A model generated the notes under the pieces. The model made no database searches and was not told the origin of the DNA. It saw nothing but the letters and a program-made list of their open reading frames with translations. From assembly GCA_964034945.1 (NCBI GenBank), contig OZ035963.1, forward strand, positions 62,035,182-62,099,181: 64,000 bases of DNA. Direction: 5' to 3'. Positions 22,309 to 32,725 of the stretch are shown piece after piece. Position 1 is the stretch's first letter; each line of letters starts with the position of its first letter. The translations under genes and the position numbers were made by a program. The stretch comes from Chrysopilus asiliformis. Lineage: Eukaryota > Arthropoda > Insecta > Diptera > Rhagionidae.

Positions 22309-22385
22309 AGTTTTTAAACCCTACAAATGTTGAAATTTCGTCTTACGATTCGAAATCGATGTGAAATTGTAGGTAAAATTTCAAT
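22309..22385 (+). repeat. Solo unit of ~135-bp repeat family B
   Basis: TTTAAACCCTACAAATGTTG followed by CGATTCGAAATCGATGTG and AATTGTAGGTAAAATTTC matches the core order of the family B arrays, in plus orientation. It lies between the poly-C and poly-G tracts. Confidence 0.55.
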
Positions 22386-22434
22386 TCTCTAGGTCAATCT
22401 GTTCATTAAATACGTCAGACTTTTGTGGTAGGGA

Positions 22435-22461
22435 GAGGGGGGCGGGGGGGGGGGGGGGGGG
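22435..22461. repeat. Poly-G tract (18 G, extended by GGGGGGCG)
   Basis: A run of 18 guanines preceded by GAGGGGGGC. Together with the poly-C tract upstream it forms an inverted homopolymer pair with a 180-bp loop. Downstream, at 22559, is an AGCGTGACGTATTTTATAGAC repeat end. Confidence 0.9.
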
Positions 22462-22583
22462 TTGGTCTGCGGAAGTGTGTTGACAGTACTTAACTTCATA
22501 GAAATTAGAACAAAACGCGAAAACGCCGGATGTGGGGTGTTTGAACGACCGAAAGTTAGCGTGACGTATTTTATAGACAAGCC

Positions 22584-25500
22584 TTAAGAGGAAAGGAGTA
22601 GGCATAAAACAAAAGAAGAAATATATCAAAAAATGTAACCCAGCAATATTCCTTATCTTCTATGGACTAATTTGAACTGCTATTTACTGAGCAAATAAAC
22701 ATTTTAAATAGTCAAAATAATTTCCAAATTATGTTTATTCTGGAAATTAAAAAAAAAAAGTGAAATAACACACTTTTAAACACCTGATAAATTGTCATGT
22801 GTTCTCTGACTCACACCCAACCTTCTTTCTTCAATCTTTTATTATTGTTATTTTACAAATCGTCACGTAAAACCTATATCAGTTTTATTAAACACGGAAT
22901 GAAAATTTTCAACATTTTCCATCATTTTAGATGTGTTTGCGTTTTTAGTTTATAATAGGAATATTTTCTTTCGTGCGCTGGAATCGCATGGGGCGAACGA
23001 TTTTTAATGCTTTATGGCATTGCGTGGAAAATCTGTAGCAATTATTGGAATAATTGTTCGATTCCATGTTGAATAGTTGCATGATCAGGTGTACTCAATT
23101 ATTATCAAGAGAATGAAATACACTTTTGTGTCATTACAAATGGTGGCCTACGAAACAAATTACTGGAAATTACTTGGATTTTTTTTTAAAACTTGGGCAT
23201 AGATTTTTCTATGATTCAAAACTTTCTATGACCAAAAATATCTCAATTTGGGTTCTGACTTGATAAATTAAGGTTTTGTAAGGAAATTCTTGTCTGGTGC
23301 TGGTTTCTATCGGGTGGGGTAAATAAGAGTGAAACATTTGTTGGACTTAAACTCCTTACGAAACCAGAGGTTTTAAAATTTAGCCTTAAAATCTAGATTT
23401 TCTTTTTCAAAATTCTAAAATTGGAGGCTTCGTGATAGCGTAGATCAAAAATTAGCGTCGCTCTTTTTAAAGCTACTCATTTTTGAAACGACCCGGGTCT
23501 CAATGCGACGCATTCTAGCTCTACTGTTTTTGAAATCTGATTTAATTTTTTAAGCTTTTGGAAAATTATCCGAAAATGGTTGGACAACTTGTAGCCTCTA
23601 ATTGCCCAGAGGGGCCTCAAATTTTTCCTGCACCTGGGGCCTCTAAATCCGCTTTTGTTGGGATCGCTGAATCTGAATTTGACAGAAGATTGCCTGGATC
23701 GGTTCTACTTTTTGAGCTATGGATGACTCAAAAATATTCAAAAGTAAGAAATCAAGAATTATCTCAAAAAGTAGATCTGATACAGCCATCCTCATATCCG
23801 TCCCCATCAGGATAGTCTATTAATTCCGATTACAACAGTCAGTTAGAATATCAATTTACAGTGGATCACAAAAATGTTCAGATTACATTGCCTTTCTTAT
23901 ACAAGTTTTATTAAAAACCCGTAGCAGAAACAGCTTTTCTTTCCAGAATATTAATTCTTTAAAAAAAATTGAGCACAGCGATAAACCAATAAAATTGCAA
24001 TTTTAATCCTACACATTGCATTAAGAAGACATTCTTATGTTGCAGATTTGCGGTTACGATAACTAAATGAAAAGGTTTTTGGCCCTAAGTCGGACGAATT
24101 GAAGCTTTCACATTCCGAATATCCAGTTTTAGTTTTTTTTTTCTACCTCTCAAGACTGGTTTTATCAGTGATTTATAAATAATGCAAATCGAACGACTGG
24201 CTTCGTAAACCCAAAGAAAATGAACGACGAGAAAAAAAAAATCGTTGTGACCAGCATCACGGTTTTAAATTGGGGCCAAAATAATAACAGTATAATACCA
24301 CCACCACAGGTAAATGGAATTTTACCTTTTTCGGAATTTTTTTCTTTCGAGTCTCTGTTTATACTCTCGTATATACACCTGTCATGCTACTAACGTCTCT
24401 CTTTCTTATATAAATTCACATAAGGCTAATGAATTTTTTTCGGTGGCTTCCATTATTTAAGTATTCGGTGGGTTTATCTATTTATCAGCCCGATAGACTC
24501 GAAGAGGCCCCAGAAAATTTCGCACTTGAAAGTGAAAAAAAAATCGAAGAATTTTCCTGACTCCGTTGCGTTTACACTGCCGAGCCCCTGTATCCACAAC
24601 CCCATAAATCGATGAACTGCCGGTCGACCGATCGAAATCGGCAAGAGCGAGGGTGCGGCGGCGGTTAGGAGGGAGAGACAGAGAGAGAGTGAGCCCAACT
24701 CTATTTATGCTTGGCATCTTCGAGTGTTTACGGTTCACGGTTCATTGCACATGCAGAACTAACACAACGCCGCCGACCACTTTTTCTACTTTTCGCTCCA
24801 CCGCCAACAGTTCACTACACTTTTCAGCATTCTGCCGTTTTGACTTCAGTGTAGTGGATGTGGAGCTGCCCATCTCTTCACTCCCGCATCTCCGCAATTC
24901 AAAATCTTTCAAGTATCGGCCCCAAAAAAAAATCTGCTTTCTCGCGTGAGACGCAGGAGGTCGGTGGATAATCATCGAGTGACGTGTTAGACCGGTTCAG
25001 GTTCCTACAACGATTCTCCACTATATCTTCCTTGGATCCGCTACCAGGTAATTTCGCCCAAGCCCCCCAAATTTCTGGCCCAGGCAAGAATTGGATAATA
25101 TCATACACCTGAATTATGGAGTACTGGTTGGACGGGTTTTCTTATAAAAAACTGGTAGAAGAGTTTGGATTTTCTATCCCCCCAGGAGGGGATCCGTGAT
25201 GGGAACCAGAAAATGTATTCAATGTATGTGCGGTGGAGCTACTATTACTTTTTCAGAAAGCAATCCACATTTTTTCGATGTATGAGTTCCGTTGTTTTTG
25301 CCAATGGTTTGATCAGTAGTCGCCTATATTGCCTTATATTCCACGTAGAGGTACGTTAACGTACACCAGCAATATTGCTGTATCTACTATAATTATATGT
25401 TGAATGAGTACATAAAATAATATGAAGCTTCGTTTTGGTTGCGCGCACGAACTTGGCTACTTTTTTCGCGCCTGGCCTGACGTCACACGATTTTATTTTA

Positions 25501-26060
25501 TTTTTTGTAATTTTGTTGAGGTATAGCCTAGCACCATTGCCAATAAAATATTATGATTTTGCCAATGTTTAAAATCAAATTTTTTTTCTTTACTTTTAGT
25601 TTCAAAATACGAAGAAGTTGATAGAATATTTATGTAAAAAATGTTAAAGTAACATAAAAAATGTTAGGTATATTTCTTCAAACTTTCATAGTAAAATTTA
25701 AGAATGTAGGTGCAGTAACGGAGACGCAAACTGTGTTAAGACTACTTTTGCGGGATGCAGGGCCGAGACAAAACTCAAAAAAAGAATGTCTCGTCACTCT
25801 TCCTTTGTTACCCAACCCTGATTTTTTGTTTTGGATTTTAACGGTGGATACTGGCGAGACTTTCTTTCGGTATGACGTATTTCATGGGCTTAAAATCGGC
25901 CAGTTTGGAACGTATAGTCACGCTAGTTAGATCTAAACAAGCAGCACACAGGACATAAAAGGAATTTTGAAGCTCTGATTTTGGTTGCGTAGGTGACGGT
26001 AAAATGCTCGGATAAAAGTATCTGCAAAGAGAACAAGTGCGACAGGCTTTTTCTTGTGCT
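22584..26060. other. Gene-free stretch
   Basis: No gene recognised. 24440-25120 is GC-richer with CpG and could be regulatory. A perfect 14-bp palindrome GTACGTTAACGTAC sits at 25351-25364. A fragment near 25660-25740 (ATGTAGGTGCAGTAACGGAG) matches the middle of family B units. 25871-25890 is an end of the TGACGTATTTTATGG repeat family. Confidence 0.4.
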
Positions 26061-26063
26061 TTA

Positions 26064-26508
26064 CCATTGGAGAACAATGAACGCAACCAAGCCGCTACTA
26101 AGGACGCTTCGAACTATCACCCAACGCAGTTCAGGAGCGGTTGAGCACAATAGAAGCGTCGTCTGTTGCGTTGTGAGACAAACACAGACAAATTAAAAGT
26201 GAACTAAAACATAAAAATATATAAAAAATGGGAGATTTTGAATCGATAATTTGCTTTGTTGGTCTTTATCTTTGTTCTTTGTATGTTTGTGCAATAAAGC
26301 TATCAATTTTTTCTTGAACGACATTTCCCCAATCTCACTTTATGAACTGTCAACGCGTTAAAGTTCAAAGTTTGGCAACTTTTGCGTCGATGGTTGCGTT
26401 CAATGCGTTCACTGTGCTCACTCAAAAGCATTTCTGTGAAATAAACTCGTAAGTGACATTTGGATGCGTGTTGGTTGCGGCTTGGTTGCGTTCATTGTGC
26501 TCCAAGGG
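26064..26508. mobile_element. TTA-flanked MITE, 445 bp
   Basis: Inverted arms with ACAATGAACGCAACCAAGCC (left) and its inverse on the right, preceded by CCATTGGAG / CCCTTGGAG, flanked by TTA at 26061-26063 and 26509-26511. Further GCGTT and GAGCACAAT motifs recur inside. Non-coding. The TTA duplication suggests PIF/Harbinger mobilisation. A CAGTTCAGGAGCGGTTGAGC stretch inside is not coding in any recognisable way. Confidence 0.85.
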
Positions 26509-28320
26509 TTAGCATTTGTCACTTAAGTTGTATTTTTGGTGACGTCACTGTTGACCATGCCTGGTCTAGACAAGAGGATTTAGTTAAATTATTTGATCGA
26601 AGACAGTTTCTCTGGGAAGATATGTATTTTTTTAATTTTCGGTCACATTATGAAAATTTTAAAATATGAACTGGAGCTGTAGAAGTCATTTTATCGACTG
26701 TAAATCAAAATTTTTTACTCAATGCACTTTGCACGACAGCTCACAATGCTTTTCGAAGGATCGAAGGATCCCTTCCTGTTTAACTTCCAGTAATAAAACG
26801 TCTATGAATAAAACAAAAACCCTTTTGGCGAATATTTTATGGAAATATTTCACAATGTGGCAACATAGCGAAAATAAAGAGCCATCAGCTATAATATAAA
26901 TGTCCCGTAAACACGAATTGGTTTCGTTGCATGAATATGTGATGTGTATGCTAAGTTTTTATTTCTTGTTTCGATTTTTTTTTCTTTTGCGCTGTTGGAA
27001 TTTTTTTTCTCTGTAAGCACGCCATCTCCATTTTCCTTACCGTATTATGATTCTATATTTTATATTCATTTACTCACACATTCAATTATTTTTGTCCATT
27101 TGGCCGGCTTTAATTTTGTGTTGCCGTCGTTGCTATTCGATGTTGTTCTCAGGATTTTTTTTTTCGTTCTTTACGTTTTCTGTGTGCAAATTATCTACCA
27201 AATAAGTTTTAGGTTTTGCCTTTCCATTTTGTTTGGATTACATTATTCTAACCTATCTTTTTCAGGTTTTTCGTGTTTAGCATACGGTCTATCCGTATGC
27301 TTTAATGGAAATTTCAGCCTTACGTGGTGGTATTCGAGGTAAAAAAAACATATTTTGCAAACACACCCACATGAACCTGTCCTGCTGAATCCTTGCTGCC
27401 ACATCCGATTTCTGCTCATTCCACAAATTATTCCTCGGTGTGTCCTTTTTGTTGTGTGCCTCTATTTCGGAGTATCCCAGTTAATTTTAATGAATTTATT
27501 CGTGTCCTTATAACAGTACCAGCGACGTCACGTTTGCGCGGGCAACAGGACGTCAAGGGATATCGGGTTATGTTTAGAAAGGGGCTTGATTTACTTTGAT
27601 ACCTTCACAAGTAAAATTTACAGTTGTGTTGGCGTGTGCTGTGGATGGAAACAAAAAGAAAACTCAAAACAAGTTATTCAATAACAAGCAAAGAGTGTAG
27701 TCGCTATAAAAATCCTGTGTTGCCATTGAATTTTGCAGGACGAGATGATTGGTAGAATTCAACTCAAGTTATTGGAAAAACATTGAGCTTGTGAGTGAAA
27801 ATCCTGCGATACGTTGGCTTTTGAAGTCCACTAGTTTTTTTAGACTCTAAAACAAATTTGTAATTATAAATAAATGCAAATCAAAAGAGAGGGAAAAATG
27901 AGACATAAAAGTGTAACCGAAATTGTGTATAAATTAATAATTAAATTATTTTAACATTAAATCCCGGAGCTTATAGGCCAAGTATAAAAATTCAGAAAGA
28001 CTTTTCCAAATTTTCCCCATGTAAATATTCTTCGAAATCGTTTAAGATCAAAATACCAAAACTTCTGATGTGAAACTTTACTAAAACTTTTGATCCCAAA
28101 TTCTTTCAAAACTGGACACTGCAACGCAAAGTATCCTTTTTTTCCTTTAGATAGCAAAGGGTTTCGGCGCTTTATTTCCAGGTTCTCTAATTCAAATGTG
28201 AAACGCCATGCGCTTCTAAAATGTGCCATAAACTTAAGAATTTTGACCGTACTTCATTGATACCGCTAAGCACAGTTATTTAAAGAAATTTCGGTTTGCA
28301 GGCTGAGGGAAATTCCTCAA
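26509..28320. other. Gene-free stretch
   Basis: No gene recognised. A 132-codon hydrophobic frame at 26944-27342 begins at GTG in T-rich DNA and looks random. A small hairpin AGCATACGG / CCGTATGCT with a 5-nt loop occurs at 27279-27301. 27957-28229 is weakly reminiscent of an eroded family B unit. Confidence 0.4.
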
Positions 28321-28331
28321 AATCTTAAAAA

Positions 28332-28381
28332 AATCCTGGATTCCGAAGTTCCTGTAGCGTCGAACTTCGGAATCCAGGATT
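28332..28381. repeat. Perfect 20-bp inverted repeat (10-nt loop)
   Basis: AATCCTGGATTCCGAAGTTC at 28332-28351 is followed by a 10-nt loop and its exact inverse at 28362-28381. No T-run typical of a terminator follows, and flanks pair only partly. It may be the core of a tiny MITE or a structured RNA; no function can be assigned. Confidence 0.85.
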
Positions 28382-28440
28382 GTTAAAATTTCAATACAAT
28401 TACTGGAAGAACTCAGTGTGACGTCGCCAAGTACCGTTAA

Positions 28441-28584
28441 GCCTAATTCAGACTAGCGATTGCGATTACGATTGAGCTTCCTCAACCAATCAGATCAAAG
28501 CTTTCATTTTGTTAACGTTGAAAGCTTTGGTCTCAATGGTCGAGAAGCTTCAACCGTAATCGCAATCGTTGGTCGGAATTGGGC
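28441..28584. mobile_element. 144-bp fold-back MITE, copy 1 of 2
   Basis: Palindromic: left arm GCCTAATTCAGACTAGCG, GATTGCGATTACGATTGAGC and CCAATCAGATCAAAGCTTT are mirrored on the right. Flanks are TTAA (28437-28440) and TTTA (28585-28588), consistent with an eroded TTAA duplication. A second copy of exactly the same length is at 43224-43367. Confidence 0.85.
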
Positions 28585-28588
28585 TTTA

Positions 28589-30070
28589 TGCCGAGAAAAA
28601 AAAATCTTAAAGCTGCGTTTCCACAGATTTTGGTTGTCAAAGTTCTAAGAATTTAATTATTTTAAGAAATTCAAACTATTCTTACATGAATCCAGAACAT
28701 TTGACGTCACATTAGTAGAATCCCGAGAAGTCTGTGATCCTGCAAGAACCAAAAACGCCTAACAATACGAAACCTCTGATCTGACAACACGAATTATGAC
28801 ATTCACTCGATTTTACAGTCATTTCGGCCATATGGTTGTGCTGTTGATTATATCGCTATCTATACTATATAACTGGAATTTGTATGCCGTGTGACGCAAA
28901 CTTTTTCTTTATTCTCCCTTGCTTGTCCCAAAAACGCGACGCTCGCTAGCTCAATGGCGATGGTTTTTACATGGCGTACCACTACCGTTTCACAGCCCAG
29001 TTTAACGGATTCCGCGTCTTACGTCTCGTCATTCTTGTTCATTTTTCGAATTTTTTACAGGCTACGTGCACGAACATGACTAAAATTGTATGGTATTTCG
29101 TTTCATTTCGACTCGTTTCTGGTTGTTGCGATTGGGTTTTTTGTATGGTTTCTTTGTTTGCACTTACTTTAGGTGGTATAAGGATGTCCCTTTCACACTG
29201 CACCAGCGCAGCGAACTAGCGAAACGGAACCCAAACTGCCGGTGTGTGTGTTTGTGAGTTATGTGATTGGTTTATCGGACAGCCGTTGAAGCGCTACACC
29301 GCGTACAACGAATCTACAGAAGTTTAGCTCAAAAGTGATTTCGACGTCGAGAGGACATGTTTCTTTTGGCGCGCTCTCGGTTCTGATCAGGAAAATTACT
29401 TTGAAAAAAATGTGTGATGCAAAAAAGTAATTAATTAGTAGAGAATCAATCAAATACGTGCTGGATTAATTATTTTTTTTCAAAAAAAGTACCGTTATTT
29501 TTTGATCCGGAAATATCTCTGTTGGGAGGTATATTTTTTAATCGAGAAGGTTACGTAGGCGAATCGAAAGAATTGTTTTTCCGATGTGAAAAGTGAAAAG
29601 CGAGTGAAAATTTTCCACCAATCGTGCTGGGATTGGTCGATAAGTTTTTTTTTTTGGAGCATCGAATTTCTAATTTGGATTAAAAATCAATACTTGGCGT
29701 AATTGTGAAGTATTTTTTTCTGGATAATAGAAATCAACAGTTCAAATCTAGCGGAGATTTTTTTCAGCTGAACAAAACAAATAGAAATTCTATCAGTCGT
29801 TTGAGTTTAGTGTAAAATGTGAATGTGACAAGGAATCAAAAGGATATAATTTGCTAAAAGTGTACGCAGAAAGAAATTTTCAAAGAATTCAGAAGAAAAA
29901 ATGTTGTTTAGTGATTCTAATACCAGGTGTTAGAATTTAACTAATTAAATAGCTGGTTTTCGTGCTGTTCACGGGATAGTTTTATTTTATTTTTATTAAT
30001 TTTTTTCTTCCCCGATTTGTGACGAAAATTTGTCAAAATTGATCGCGACAACGGTGTAAGATTTGTCAGG
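28589..30070. other. 5' flank / probable 5' UTR region of the Pits gene
   Basis: Sequence upstream of the Pits start codon. No TATA box or initiator can be fixed with confidence. From about 29540 to 30070 the sequence is purine-rich with stops in all frames, as expected for a 5' UTR or upstream promoter. An upstream non-coding exon elsewhere cannot be excluded. Confidence 0.3.
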
Positions 30071-30767
30071 ATGTCTTTACAGACAAAACGACAACACTGC
30101 TACCTGTGCGACCTGCCGCGGATGCCATGGGCGATGATCAACGATTTCTCCGAGGCGGTGTGCCGGGGTTGCGTAAACTACGAGGGCGCTGACCGCATCG
30201 AAATCGTCCTGGACACCGCGCGGCAGATGAAACGACTCCATCAGGCAGCAAAGCGTGGACATGAGAACGGAGAAGTCCAGCAGGCTGGCCACCGGAGCAG
30301 CGGAGTGGGAAGCGCAGGCGGTGGCGGAGGTCCGACCGCACACCATCATACATACACACAGCAGGGACAGAGGATCGGTCCGCCGCAAGGACCCACACTG
30401 ATGGACTTTACTGGCAAAATGGACCCGCACGAGGCCACCGTCAGACCAGTCCGGATATCGCATATGCCGCCCCACCACATGCCGATTTCGAGTCGTGCGG
30501 CAGTCGCAGCAGCCGCCGCGGCCGTCGCTCCTCCCCCAGTTCCTCCAGCATTGTCGAATCTGAAGCGACCAGCGCCTGACGACGATGATCACGCCGAGCC
30601 AGGCGGCAAGCGTCCCACTGCTGAGGAAGCGCCGACGGCAAGACCACCCCTAACACGAGGTGAATCCTTACCCGCTGTGCCATTTGTTCCCGATCGCCAG
30701 CCAAACTTCAAGGACAAACATCCCGTTAGGGCACCATCCTTCGACACAGCCACATTTAAAGCTGGTG
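30071..30767 (+). CDS. Pits: Pits/IRF2BP exon 1: N-terminal C4 zinc finger
   Basis: Start ATG at 30071 (context CAGGATG). It encodes residues 1-232 plus one base. The IRF2BP zinc finger occupies residues 8-60: Cys10, Cys13, Cys31, Cys34 within [14 protein letters not shown] and [15 protein letters not shown], the most conserved part of the family. Downstream are a Gly-rich stretch (83-87), a His/Pro-rich stretch, a poly-Ala run (143-152), an acidic DDDD patch and basic KRP motifs (165-182, possible nuclear signal). The segment [13 protein letters not shown] just before the splice donor (GCTGGTG|GTAAGT at 30768) is shared by insect relatives as far as I remember. CpG-rich coding sequence contrasts sharply with the AT-rich surroundings; minus-strand frames here are shadows. 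Confidence 0.95.
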
Positions 30768-31445
30768 GTAAGTTGAAGTTCATCTCGTTATTGTTACGTG
30801 TAGTTTTGGTCCTTCTTAGTTCTTACGTGATTGTCTATAAAATACATCACGCTCATTTTGGTCTTGTCAAATCATCTTCTCCGTAAAGCCTCTTCTCCTT
30901 AAAATGCGGGACGTATTTTATAGACACACCTTAAGTGTTTTTTCCGTTTTCTTTAATCCTTACCAAGTACTAACAAAAAAGGTTCTTTAACACACATAAA
31001 CACTACAAAAAACATGTGCTCGCGCGACTAAAAGGATTACAGTTCCGTTGATCTGCCGTTTCGGTCAACAAACCGCCCGAAATTCCACTACCGTTAGGTA
31101 TAAAAGGCTCATGCAGTAAAATTGATCATCCGATAAAAAATAAATACTATCTGCGCTCCCATCCAACATTCCAAATTCCTGTTCAGCATGAAATTCTTAC
31201 CTGAACGTCTACATTGACACAGTCTTGCGGTTGAATTCCGCCGAACTCCAGCAAAAAACGATCCTCGACACACACTAAAACTTGGAAAGGTTCTTTCGAA
31301 TTGGAATGTCGGTAGGTTCAGGTAGGTCCATGACGTCTTTTTAACTTTTTCCCTCTCCTCTGGCGATCAGATGATTGTGAGATGCATTCAACAGAAGTTT
31401 TAGAATGTAGTAAGACCGTCTCTTACTACGAGTGTTTTTACTTAC

Positions 31446-31643
31446 CTGAATCTTTTTGAATACCATTTCCCGATCTACGTTCGATTCATTTTCCTTGAAT
31501 TTTTCCACTAATTTTCCGTATGCAGCATTTTTAAGTGATTTATTTTTATATGCTTCACTTTTCGCTTTCCACAATTCCGGCAAATCTCTATATAGCTCAA
31601 GAAACTCGCGCCAAAATGTATTACTACCGATCGAGGTTGTCAT
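31446..31643 (-). CDS. MADF-domain exon inside Pits intron 1
   Basis: A 66-codon open stretch from ATG at 31643 to a strong donor CAG|GTAAGT at 31445. The peptide contains FWREFLELYRDLPELWK, KNAAYGKLVEKFKE and NVDREMVFKKIQ, which matches the MADF (Adf-1-type Myb/SANT-like DNA-binding) domain: an N-terminal acidic helix with the LWxxxxxxYKNK turn, then the second and third helices. The last helix (usually NLRTxFRRELKK) should be in a following exon at lower coordinates, which I could not locate. MADF exons occur both in many insect regulators and in the accessory gene of PIF/Harbinger transposons, so this may be host, domesticated or relic. The frame is also open upstream of the ATG. Confidence 0.6.
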
Positions 31644-32249
31644 CTTGTCGGCAGTCAGCAGCGTACTAACCACGCCATGTATGCGCAAACATCGCCATCG
31701 ACGAGAATTCATGTATACGGTATGATCATTCGGCATGACGGCTTTCAAAAACTTTTGATTTTGTCATACATGCATGCGCAAACAGGAATACTTGCCCATC
31801 CACCATCAAATTGGCATGCGCAAACACCGATGAATGTCATACATGTATCTCGTGAATGGGGCCCTTTAAATTTGGTTGTATTTGTTTTTTGTAATTTTCC
31901 GTAGTTCTAAATCATACTAGGACGAAAGAAGATGAGAAAATACAAGTCTGTGCATGAGAACATTAAGATATGTAGAAAATGTTTCAATTTAGGGCAGGTA
32001 ACATTTTTATTGCGCTGAATCTTTGTGTTTTATGGACATTTTCGATCAAGTGACAATATTTTGGGAATTTTTGGGATTTCTTCCAGTACCAGAGCCTGGG
32101 GAGGGTAAGGGACGAGACGCTCTTGGTGGCTTGATTTTAGAGAGGACATATTATCACATAATTTTCCATCAAACTTAAAAGTTTCAGTAGGAAAACCTTT
32201 TCAAGTTATTTGAAATAAAGGTTTTAAGGCGAATTCCTTCAAGCCAATC

Positions 32250-32725
32250 GCGGTTCTGCAACATTTGTGAGGATTTGTTGCAATACAACATCAGGTCCCA
32301 CGAAATTGAACCCAAAACCTCTTCGAGTTAAGGTACCAAAAATATGTCTTCGCTATTGCGTCTACAGATTTATGTGGTTTCCGATCCATGGTTGGGATTT
32401 GCAGAATTTGTAAGGTTTTCTTTGCAACCCTTTAAAAGCCGAGGCGGTAGAATCGAACTGAGACATCCTAAAGTACATGTTTGACAGGCGATTTCTTTTT
32501 CGCTTCTGCGCCCACGGTTTCGCGTGTTTTCAGATCATGCATGGTATACTTCGCATTCGTAAGATTTTTCTTACACTCCATCAACAACGGGGGGTTCACA
32601 CGTCAACTAAAATCTTCTCAAATGGAGCCGTTCCCACCTCCCCTCTTCCCTCCTACATTACCAGCAGTGATTTGTGGATAATATTTTCTGTATTTGTAAG
32701 GTTTTCGTACATTTGTAAGAATTGT
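32250..32725 (-). repeat. Family B tandem array 1 (minus orientation, ~4 units)
   Basis: Reverse-complement family B cores (ATTTGTAAGGTTTT and variants) recur at about 32262, 32405, 32553 and 32691, a spacing of 138-148 bp. Preceding each core are CCATGGTTGGGATTTG-like blocks, the inverse of CAAATCCCAACCATGG found in the plus-orientation arrays. Units are diverged. Confidence 0.65.

Noticed and set aside
26944..27342. 132-codon hydrophobic frame that could be a membrane protein
   Set aside because: Starts at GTG, sits in T-rich DNA that codes Phe/Leu/Ile by composition, no conserved motif or splice context.
30077..30783. Several minus-strand frames over Pits exon 1
   Set aside because: Shadows of the GC-rich plus-strand coding exon; they lack domains and disagree with its codon pattern.
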